From Ruminococcus flavefaciens (GTDB lineage Bacteria > Bacillota > Clostridia > Oscillospirales > Ruminococcaceae), in contig DFJW01000108.1 of the NCBI GenBank assembly GCA_002373775.1, forward strand, positions 1 to 5,882: 5,882 bases of DNA, read 5' to 3'. The notes under the pieces are model-generated. The model was not told where the DNA came from, made no database searches, and worked only from the letters and a program-made list of their open reading frames with translations. Below, one piece after another: positions 1 to 5,206 of the stretch. Each line of letters starts with the position of its first letter. The stretch's first letter is position 1. A program made the position numbers and the translations under genes.

Positions 1-1701
1 GAAGTATGGCTCACAGGCGCTAACTGGTTCGGCTTCAACTGCTCTGAGAACTGTGCCCACGGTCTCTATGCAACAGACGTTGATGAGTTTCTTTCAGCAG
101 TAGCTGACCGCGGAATCAACGTCATCCGCTTCCCCATATCCACTACTCTACTCAAGTCATGGATGGAAGGCGATCCTCACCCGGTAAGCTCAGTACAGGC
201 ATCATACAATCCTCCCAAGGATGTTGTGGGCGAGGACGGCACTGTTACCAAAGCCGGCACATACGGCGATATCAACAGAGATTTCGTGCTTGAAGACGGC
301 AAAACTCTGAAGAACAGCATGGAGATCTTTGATATCATCATCCAGAAGTGCAAGAAGTACGGTCTGAAGGCATTCATCGACGTACACAGCCCCGATGAGA
401 ACAACTCCGGACATGACTACGAGCTCTGGTACGGCAAGGCCGGCATAACCACCCAGGACTGGATAGACACACTGGTATGGCTGGCAGACAAGTACAAGAA
501 TGACGACACTATGCTCGGCTATGACCTCAAAAACGAGCCGCACGGCAAGCGCGGATATACAGGCAGTGAATGCCCTTCAACTATCGCCAAGTGGGACGGT
601 TCCACTGACGAGAACAACTGGGCTCATGCAGCCAAAGTTTGTGCTGATGCAATTCTCGAAGTAAACCCGCATGCACTTATACTCATTGAAGGTGTTGAGC
701 AGTACCCCAAGACTGACAAGGGCGCAACATATGATACTCCCGATATCTGGGACGCACCTCCCGAGCAGTCTACATGGTACGGCGCATGGTGGGGCGGCAA
801 CCTCCGCGGAGTAAAGGATTATCCTATTGTTCCCGAGAGCGGTACAAGTCAGATCGTATATTCACCTCATGATTACGGCCCGTCAGTTTACGCCCAGTCA
901 TGGTTCTATCTCAATGATCCCGATAAAGACTTCGATACACAGTCTCTCCTTGACGACTACTGGTACGATACATGGGCGTATATCAACGATAAGGATATTG
1001 CTCCTCTGCTCATAGGCGAATGGGGCGGTCACATGAGAGATGCAAATAAGAAGTGGATGATACTTCTCCGCGATTACATGATCGCACATCACATCAACCA
1101 TACTTTCTGGTGTCTCAACGCGAACTCCGGTGATACCGAAGGTCTGATGAAGAACGATTTCAAAACATGGGATGAAGAGAAGTACGCTATGTTCGAAGAG
1201 TCACTCTGGCAGACAAGTACTTCCGGCAAGTATATAGGTCTCGACCACCAGATACCGCTGGGCAATAACGGCATCTCACTCGGTGAATTCTACAAGAGCT
1301 ATGCTTCAACAGAGGGAAGCAATCTTGACGGCGGCACTATAGTCAACGGAAACAAGCCTACAACTTCAAAGACCACAACTACTGTAACAACAACAACTAC
1401 TACCACAACAACTACTGCTCCCGTTTCCTCTGATCTGCCTTACGTTACTCTCTATGGTGACGCCAACTGCGACAAGGAAGTAAATATGGCTGACGCAGTA
1501 CTCATAATGCAGTATCTCGCTAATCCGGACACATACGGAAAGAACAAGCCTGACGGCATCTCCTCTCAGGGACTTGCAAACGGCGACGTTTACGATCCGG
1601 GTTCGGGCGTGACCAATTCAGATGCTGTGACCATACAGGAATACAAGCTCGGTATCACCGGTTCGCTCCCTGTATTGATCGAGTTGACACCATCTGTCTG
1701 A
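1..1701 (+). CDS. GH5 (GH5_1-like) endo-beta-1,4-glucanase with C-terminal dockerin, 5' partial
   Basis: A secreted cellulase fragment of 566 residues. The reading frame is open from base 1, so the signal peptide and true start lie to the left of the window. Residues 1 to about 430 form a GH5 TIM barrel. Visible landmarks are GANWFGF near the start, the conserved Arg in NVIRFPIS (R43), the His in FIDVHSPD (H129), the acid/base Glu in KNEPHG (E179), HDYGPSVY (H290, Y292), the nucleophile Glu in LIGEWGG (E340) and FWCLNANSGD (W370). The order and spacing of GGNL, HDY, GEWG and NSGDTEG resemble Acidothermus E1-type GH5_1 enzymes, so endo-cleavage of cellulose is expected. A Thr-rich linker follows, then a dockerin (about residues 481-557) with a good first calcium loop (D487, N489, D491, D498) and an altered second loop (D529 to D541). 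The dockerin implies attachment to a cohesin-bearing scaffold or cell-surface protein. The gene ends in tandem stops TGA TAG and is followed by a strong terminator. The family call is very secure; the subfamily is inferred from motif memory. Confidence 0.96.
   Translation, partial: EVWLTGANWFGFNCSENCAHGLYATDVDEFLSAVADRGINVIRFPISTTLLKSWMEGDPHPVSSVQASYNPPKDVVGEDGTVTKAGTYGDINRDFVLEDGKTLKNSMEIFDIIIQKCKKYGLKAFIDVHSPDENNSGHDYELWYGKAGITTQDWIDTLVWLADKYKNDDTMLGYDLKNEPHGKRGYTGSECPSTIAKWDGSTDENNWAHAAKVCADAILEVNPHALILIEGVEQYPKTDKGATYDTPDIWDAPPEQSTWYGAWWGGNLRGVKDYPIVPESGTSQIVYSPHDYGPSVYAQSWFYLNDPDKDFDTQSLLDDYWYDTWAYINDKDIAPLLIGEWGGHMRDANKKWMILLRDYMIAHHINHTFWCLNANSGDTEGLMKNDFKTWDEEKYAMFEESLWQTSTSGKYIGLDHQIPLGNNGISLGEFYKSYASTEGSNLDGGTIVNGNKPTTSKTTTTVTTTTTTTTTTAPVSSDLPYVTLYGDANCDKEVNMADAVLIMQYLANPDTYGKNKPDGISSQGLANGDVYDPGSGVTNSDAVTIQEYKLGITGSLPVLIELTPSV
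1372..1416 (+). repeat. ACN-rich low-complexity tract encoding a polythreonine linker
   Basis: Fifteen consecutive codons encode fourteen Thr and one Val. The codons are mixed ACA, ACT and ACC, so the DNA is a degenerate triplet repeat rather than a pure microsatellite. It joins the GH5 catalytic domain to the dockerin. Such Thr/Pro/Ser linkers are common in Ruminococcus cellulosomal enzymes, are flexible and often glycosylated. Length may vary between strains through slippage; that last point is inference. Confidence 0.9.
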
Positions 1702-1727
1702 TAGTTCCACAGGTACATAAGAATTCA

Positions 1728-1762
1728 GGGAGGACCTTATGATAGGTCCTCCCTTTTGTTTT
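1728..1762 (+). terminator. Strong intrinsic terminator of the GH5 cellulase
   Basis: A perfect 10-bp stem, GGGAGGACCT (1728-1737) with AGGTCCTCCC (1744-1753), carries a 6-nt loop and is followed at once by TTTTGTTTT. It begins 26 bases after the stop codon. Stem, loop and T-tract all fit a Rho-independent terminator on the + strand. Read on the - strand the hairpin lacks a U-tract, so it is probably one-directional. Confidence 0.95.
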
Positions 1763-1770
1763 ATCATCTG

Positions 1771-1800
1771 TCCGCCTTTTACAGGCGGATCTTTTATTTT
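1771..1800 (+). terminator. Second hairpin with T-rich tail between convergent genes
   Basis: TCCGCC (1771-1776) pairs with GGCGGA (1784-1789) around a 7-nt loop, and TCTTTTATTTT follows. It looks like a weaker back-up terminator for + strand transcription from the cellulase. It lies immediately beyond the stop codon of the - strand exonuclease gene, and the T-rich tail overlaps that gene's last codons. On the - strand the hairpin is followed by an A-rich sequence, so efficient intrinsic termination of the exonuclease transcript is not evident. Confidence 0.7.
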
Positions 1801-2762
1801 CCAGTAGTTCCGAGCTTAGGGCAGAAATGCAGAACTGCCTTTCCGATATTATTCCTCGGGAATCTGACCTGATCTGCTATCCTGCTCCATGGGAATTTCT
1901 TGTCAAGCACACCTTCGGGATAGATCTTGTAGTATTTCGGCTCACTGAACATGACAAGCACAAAATCATCCTCTTTCGGATACTTCTTCATCATGCCGAC
2001 TATCCTGCTCCTCATTGCGATGAATTCACGCTTTGCCTTATCAGCAGACAGGCTTTCGGCAGCTGAAAGATACGCCTTCTCCTCTTCCGACAACTCTACA
2101 GACAAAGCCTGATGTACCCTGCGCTCTTCAGCTGCTTTTTTCACAGCTTCAAGCTTGTCTATCCTATCCTGCCTGAGCTGGACAAAAGTCGGGTTGCTGA
2201 ATATATCAGTGGTTTTCACCGCTTTATGTATGCAGTAGAGGGCTTCCGCATCGTTCAGGGCATTATGGAAAGTGCCCACCTCCGGCTCATATCCGAAAAC
2301 TGCCGAAAGTTCTTCTATGCTGACCGCCTGAGGAAGCTGCATTTCCTTTGTCAGTTCATTCTGGATGTCCCGTATGCTCTCACATATCTTTGTGATATTG
2401 CCCGCCGGACGTCCGGAACGATTATGCTGCTCGATGTCATTTTTCAGTCCCGGAATGTCAAAATTCCCCCAGACATAAAGCGAATCCGCACCGTGCCTCC
2501 GCATGAGATTAACAGCCTTGCGCATCACCTCATTGGCATCTGCGGATGAACTTATCTCCGCCTGTGTCAGATGTGTAAGATCCCGGCATTTCTTTGTAAG
2601 TTTATAATTCCGGCAGGGACGGATCGTGCTGTAGAACTCGCTCAGGATATTATAATCCTTGTCACAGAAAACAAGTCCGACAGAAAGCAGTTCGCTGCGG
2701 ACATTCTGATTATAGAATCCGCATGTGAACTCAAAATCCGCAAAGCATATAGTATCTCCCAA
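1794..2762 (-). CDS. DEDDh 3'-5' exonuclease (ERI-1/3'hExo-like) with unrecognised C-terminal region
   Basis: A predicted cytoplasmic 322-residue exonuclease that should remove nucleotides from 3' ends of RNA or DNA using two metal ions. All DEDDh positions are visible: D9 and E11 in FADFEFT, D102 in VWGNFDIPGL, and H166 and D171 in FHNALNDAEALYCIH. The segment LTKKCRDLTHLTQAEI matches the pattern seen after motif I in ERI-1/3'hExo and KapD-type enzymes, so RNA is a plausible substrate. The nuclease core ends near residue 188. Residues about 195-255 are highly charged and probably helical, and residues about 263-317 look like a small folded unit I do not recognise. The start is TTG; a GGAGGAG site lies 6 bases upstream, and the only nearby ATG (2767-2765) is in another frame. 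The gene follows the MBL-fold gene by 14 bases, so the two are probably co-transcribed. An exonuclease role in DNA proofreading or repair cannot be excluded. Confidence 0.92.
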   Translation of the reverse strand: MGDTICFADFEFTCGFYNQNVRSELLSVGLVFCDKDYNILSEFYSTIRPCRNYKLTKKCRDLTHLTQAEISSSADANEVMRKAVNLMRRHGADSLYVWGNFDIPGLKNDIEQHNRSGRPAGNITKICESIRDIQNELTKEMQLPQAVSIEELSAVFGYEPEVGTFHNALNDAEALYCIHKAVKTTDIFSNPTFVQLRQDRIDKLEAVKKAAEERRVHQALSVELSEEEKAYLSAAESLSADKAKREFIAMRSRIVGMMKKYPKEDDFVLVMFSEPKYYKIYPEGVLDKKFPWSRIADQVRFPRNNIGKAVLHFCPKLGTTGK

Positions 2763-2768
2763 TTCATT

Positions 2769-2775
2769 CTCCTCC
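2769..2775 (-). promoter_or_regulatory. Ribosome binding site that fixes the TTG start of the exonuclease
   Basis: On the - strand the sequence reads GGAGGAG and lies 6 bases before the TTG at 2762-2760. It falls in the 14-base gap between the stop codon of the upstream MBL-fold gene and this start. The closest ATG is only one base from the site and leads into an unrelated frame, so the site supports the non-ATG start. Confidence 0.85.
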
Positions 2776-2776
2776 G

Positions 2777-3619
2777 TTATTTTTCTGTATCTATCCTTAT
2801 TCCTTTACCGTCGCTGACCGCAGTTATATCTCCGTTTGTGCAGGTAGCATATGCGGGTATCTTCCTGCCCGAAAGCAATTTCTGGGTTTTCGATGAGTAC
2901 TCTGACTCCGATGTACACACCACAGCCGCATCCGGAACAACAGCCTCAAGAAATGCGTCAAGATTGTCGAGTTTTCTTCCGTGATACGGCACTTTCAGCA
3001 GATCAAAGCTGCCGATATCCATTATCTCGTCAAGACGCTGTTCCATAGCATCGCCGGTAAACAGAAAAGATGTGTCATAATATCTAAGGGAAGTGACAAG
3101 AGAAAAATCATTGTCATTATCCTCGCCGTAATAGTCCTTCTCCGGCGCATAGACCGTAAATTCTGCATTATCCAGCGTAAAACTGATATTGCCTGTAAGC
3201 AGCTGCGGTTCGATATCATTGTCCGCAAGCGCCTTTTCATACTTTTCGACTTCCTCGCTGCTCTCCTCGTAGTCAGGAGCAAGCACGTTTTTGACGTTCA
3301 CGTTCTTTATGACTTTGGAAGCTCCGCCTACATGATCCTTGTCATAATGAGTTATTATCAGATAGTCCACCGAGCTGATGCCCTTTTCTTCCAGAAGTGC
3401 AAGAACATCTTTTCCGTCGCCTTTCTCACCGCAGTCTATGATGACTGTGCTGTGCTCTGTACATATGACGATAGCATCAGCCTTGCCGACATCAAGAAAA
3501 TCGACCGTTAATTCAGGGTATGTGTCACCGCCGCTGCTGTCTTTGTTTCCACAGGATCCCAGAGGCATCATGAGCATTGCAGATGCCATAAGAACTGCAA
3601 ATCTTTTCGAAACGTTCAT
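2777..3619 (-). CDS. ComEC/Rec2-like metallo-beta-lactamase-fold lipoprotein
   Basis: A 280-residue exported metallohydrolase. The N-terminus is a lipoprotein signal (MNVSKR, then a hydrophobic stretch, then the lipobox LGSC with Cys23), so the mature protein should be anchored outside the membrane. The MBL fold begins near residue 37 with LTVDFLDVGKADAIVI. Metal-site landmarks are IIDCG (61-64), THYDKDHVGG (H91, D93, D95, H96), FTGD (D190) and VPYHG (210-214, H213). The HxDxDH form, the NDFSLVTSLRY segment and the VPYHG element place it with stand-alone ComEC-like proteins, not with beta-lactamases or glyoxalases. In this group the usual HHG is YHG here. In ComEC this domain is thought to degrade the DNA strand that is not imported, so nuclease activity is possible, but other phosphoesters are also possible. 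No ComEC membrane channel is attached. A GGGAGGA site lies upstream of the ATG, with its GGAGG core 8 bases away. The gene is the first of a two-gene unit with the exonuclease and is divergent from the GHL10 lipoprotein gene. Confidence 0.92.
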   Translation of the reverse strand: MNVSKRFAVLMASAMLMMPLGSCGNKDSSGGDTYPELTVDFLDVGKADAIVICTEHSTVIIDCGEKGDGKDVLALLEEKGISSVDYLIITHYDKDHVGGASKVIKNVNVKNVLAPDYEESSEEVEKYEKALADNDIEPQLLTGNISFTLDNAEFTVYAPEKDYYGEDNDNDFSLVTSLRYYDTSFLFTGDAMEQRLDEIMDIGSFDLLKVPYHGRKLDNLDAFLEAVVPDAAVVCTSESEYSSKTQKLLSGRKIPAYATCTNGDITAVSDGKGIRIDTEK

Positions 3620-3626
3620 AGATACA

Positions 3627-3662
3627 TCCTCCCGGAAATATATTTACACATTATATATTATA
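3627..3662 (-). promoter_or_regulatory. Putative -10 elements and ribosome binding site for the MBL/exonuclease unit
   Basis: On the - strand there are two TATAAT hexamers, at 3662-3657 and 3655-3650, followed by GGGAGGA at 3633-3627, whose GGAGG core lies 8 bases before the ATG at 3619. No good -35 box is visible: the best candidates are TTTCAA (3678-3673) for the nearer -10 and weak AT-rich sequence for the other. The region is so AT-rich that -10 matches arise easily by chance. The ribosome binding site is firm; the promoter is tentative. Confidence 0.55.
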
Positions 3663-3672
3663 CTCATATATA

Positions 3673-3703
3673 TTGAAATAATCTTAATTCTCCGGCATAT
3701 AAT
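3673..3703 (+). promoter_or_regulatory. Putative sigma-A promoter of the GHL10 lipoprotein gene
   Basis: TTGAAA (3673-3678) and TATAAT (3698-3703) are separated by 19 bases, slightly longer than the ideal 17. Transcription would start near 3710, giving a leader of about 27 nt with the AAGGAGA ribosome binding site at 3724-3730, six bases before the ATG at 3737. The -10 is a perfect match. The same AT-rich segment serves the divergent gene on the other strand. Confidence 0.6.
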
Positions 3704-3736
3704 AGTATTTGTATCAATACCTGAAGGAGAAGAATA

Positions 3737-4900
3737 ATGAAAAAGTATCTTGTATTCACTCTTACCGCCATGATGCTGACCGCCTGCACCGAATTACAGG
3801 AGAAGCAGTCAGTTTCTGAGATATCATCATCCGAAACACCTACCGCATATCAGCAGGAAGCAGATCAGCTGCGCATACCGGAAACCGAAGAGCACAAACC
3901 GGTAAACTACAAAAAACAGACAGGAATGTGGTTCCCGTATATTCAGTACGATGACTATATGACCGGCAGGACCGAGGAAGAATTCCGTGATTCAGTCCGC
4001 AAGCTGTATACAGAGGCAAAGGCAGAAGGTGTGAATACCGTCTACCTGCACGCCCATCCTTCCGGAGATGCTTATTACAGATCCGATATCTTCCCGCCCG
4101 GCGTTTGCCTTGACGGCGATTACGATCCTCTTGAGATAATGCTGGAAGAGGCACACGCACTCGGTCTTTCCGCTCATGCGTGGATAAATCCGCTGAGATG
4201 TCAGACAGAAGAACAGATGTCAGCTCTGTCAGATGATATAATAACAAAAAAATGGGCAGATGATGATGACTGCCCGTTCATCAAACTGGTAAACGGAAGG
4301 TGGTACCTGGATCCGTCATATCCTGAAGTCACGGAGCTGATATGCCGCTGCACTGATGAGATACTGGACCGCTACAGCGTTGACGGCATTCACATTGATG
4401 ACTACTTTTACCCCACCGCTGATCCTTCATTCGATGCAAAAGAATTTGAAGCATCAGGGGCATCAGACCTGCGGCAGTGGCGTATGGAGAACTGCACCGG
4501 ATTTGTGCAGGCTCTCTACAACACTGTAAAGAGTCATGACAAGCAGCTTCTCTTCGGGATCAGTCCGCAGGGCAGTGTAAACGCCAATTACGAGACACAG
4601 TTCGCTGATGTGAAACTCTGGGCAGGGACTCCGGGCTACTGTGACTATATCGTACCGCAGTTGTATTTTGGTTTCAGGAACGAGACCTGTCCATTTGCCG
4701 AAACACTCGCACTATGGGAAGAAATGACGTGTCCCGAAGTATCACTGATCGCCGGACTGGGCGCGTATAAGACCGGCAAGCCGGACAAATGGGCAGGTGC
4801 CGCCGGAGAACAGGAATGGGTGGAAGATGAGGATATCATCCGCCGTCAGATCGAACTCGTGCTCTCATCTTCCGCTGACGGCTACGCCATTTATAAATAG
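3737..4900 (+). CDS. GHL10/DUF187 (YngK/DigH-like) putative glycoside hydrolase, lipoprotein
   Basis: A 387-residue lipoprotein: MKKYLVFTLTAMMLTAC gives a signal peptide with lipobox LTAC and lipidated Cys17. Residues 18 to about 60 are a Ser/Glu/Gln-rich tether with no clear fold. From about residue 63 the protein follows the glycosyl-hydrolase-like 10 family: GMWFPYI at the first strand, GVNTVYLHAHPSGDAYYRSDIFP (99-120), DPLEIMLEEAHALGLSAHAWINPLR (130-154), DGIHIDDYFYP (216-226) with acidic residues D216, D221 and D222, FGISPQGSVNANY (273-285), and YIVPQLYFGF (304-313). The fold is a TIM barrel. E. coli DigH of this family cleaves denuded peptidoglycan glycan strands; the activity of YngK-type Firmicute members is less certain, so the substrate here (peptidoglycan or another glycan) is open. 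The chain stops straight after DGYAIYK, so the usual short tail after the last barrel strand seems reduced. Start and ribosome binding site are clear. It is divergent from the MBL lipoprotein gene and precedes rpoB by 306 bases; no convincing terminator follows it. Confidence 0.92.
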   Translation: MKKYLVFTLTAMMLTACTELQEKQSVSEISSSETPTAYQQEADQLRIPETEEHKPVNYKKQTGMWFPYIQYDDYMTGRTEEEFRDSVRKLYTEAKAEGVNTVYLHAHPSGDAYYRSDIFPPGVCLDGDYDPLEIMLEEAHALGLSAHAWINPLRCQTEEQMSALSDDIITKKWADDDDCPFIKLVNGRWYLDPSYPEVTELICRCTDEILDRYSVDGIHIDDYFYPTADPSFDAKEFEASGASDLRQWRMENCTGFVQALYNTVKSHDKQLLFGISPQGSVNANYETQFADVKLWAGTPGYCDYIVPQLYFGFRNETCPFAETLALWEEMTCPEVSLIAGLGAYKTGKPDKWAGAAGEQEWVEDEDIIRRQIELVLSSSADGYAIYK

Positions 4901-4977
4901 CAGAAAGGAATTCATACAAAAAAAGCGCCTCCTTCTCGCACGAATTCGGCACATCTGATAAATCTTTTCAAACCCTC

Positions 4978-5006
4978 TTGACACGTTGCATCGACAGTAG
5001 TATAAT
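4978..5006 (+). promoter_or_regulatory. Perfect-consensus sigma-A promoter upstream of rpoB
   Basis: TTGACA (4978-4983), a 17-base spacer and TATAAT (5001-5006) match the housekeeping consensus at all twelve positions. Transcription is expected to start near 5013-5014. A second TATAAT at 5009-5014 is too far from this -35 to use it. The bases between 4901 and 4977 contain no gene and no convincing terminator for the preceding gene. The promoter faces rpoB, which is the next gene on this strand. Confidence 0.9.
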
Positions 5007-5012
5007 TATATA

Positions 5013-5206
5013 ATGTATCAATATGGAAAAGTATCCCCTTTTCGCTGATATTATATCACACGAAAAGACATTTGTCAATAGTTTCGCAGGAATTTTTCCG
5101 TATCGTTCATTAACAGCAGTTATCAACTGTCGCAGCGGAATGCCGGTATGCCGCGCATACTCAGGAGTTCTGCGCGAACAGACAAAAAATAAGGAGGTTT
5201 CCGCCT
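5013..5206 (+). promoter_or_regulatory. Long, inverted-repeat-rich 5' leader of rpoB
   Basis: About 193 nt separate the predicted transcription start from the rpoB ATG. Several inverted repeats are visible. GAAAAG (5026-5031) can pair with CTTTTC (5038-5043), but CTTTTCG (5038-5044) can instead pair with CGAAAAG (5061-5067), enclosing the dyad TGATA-TTA-TATCA (5046-5058). Further on are CAGTT-ATC-AACTG (5117-5129) and GTATGC-CGC-GCATAC (5146-5160). The latter competes with CGCGCA (5152-5157) pairing to TGCGCG (5171-5176) and with GCGG (5135-5138) pairing to CCGC (5151-5154). No hairpin is followed by a U-tract, so a classical attenuator is not seen. I do not recognise a known RNA family. A regulatory role is inference from length and pairing potential. 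Confidence 0.5.
5191..5197 (+). promoter_or_regulatory. rpoB: Strong ribosome binding site of rpoB
   Basis: AAGGAGG lies 9 bases before the ATG at 5207. It is a near-complete anti-16S match and decides the start of rpoB. A GTG directly follows the ATG as the second codon, and the ATG is the better-placed choice. Confidence 0.9.

Noticed and set aside
177..543. Antisense open frames across the GH5 gene (75 and 113 codons).
   Set aside because: They mirror the strongly coding + strand frame, lack ribosome binding sites and resemble no family; they are by-products of codon bias.
2112..3511. Several + strand open frames opposite the MBL-fold and exonuclease genes.
   Set aside because: The - strand frames carry complete motif sets and ribosome binding sites, whereas the + strand products have no recognisable motifs.
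4928..4934. CCTCCTT, a perfect complement of the rpoB ribosome binding site AAGGAGG (5191-5197), which could mask it in read-through transcripts.
   Set aside because: It lies upstream of the rpoB promoter, about 260 bases away, and a 7-base match of this type is easily chance.
4908..4947. Two GAATTC sites that could pair as a terminator hairpin after the GHL10 gene.
   Set aside because: The stem is only 6 bp with a 28-nt loop and no T-tract, which is not a credible terminator.
4938..4952. CACGAATTCGGCAC resembles an EcoRI cloning adaptor, which could indicate a cloning junction or vector remnant.
   Set aside because: Only 11 bases match the usual adaptor, the bases that should follow differ, and both sides look like ordinary genome with a working promoter next to it.
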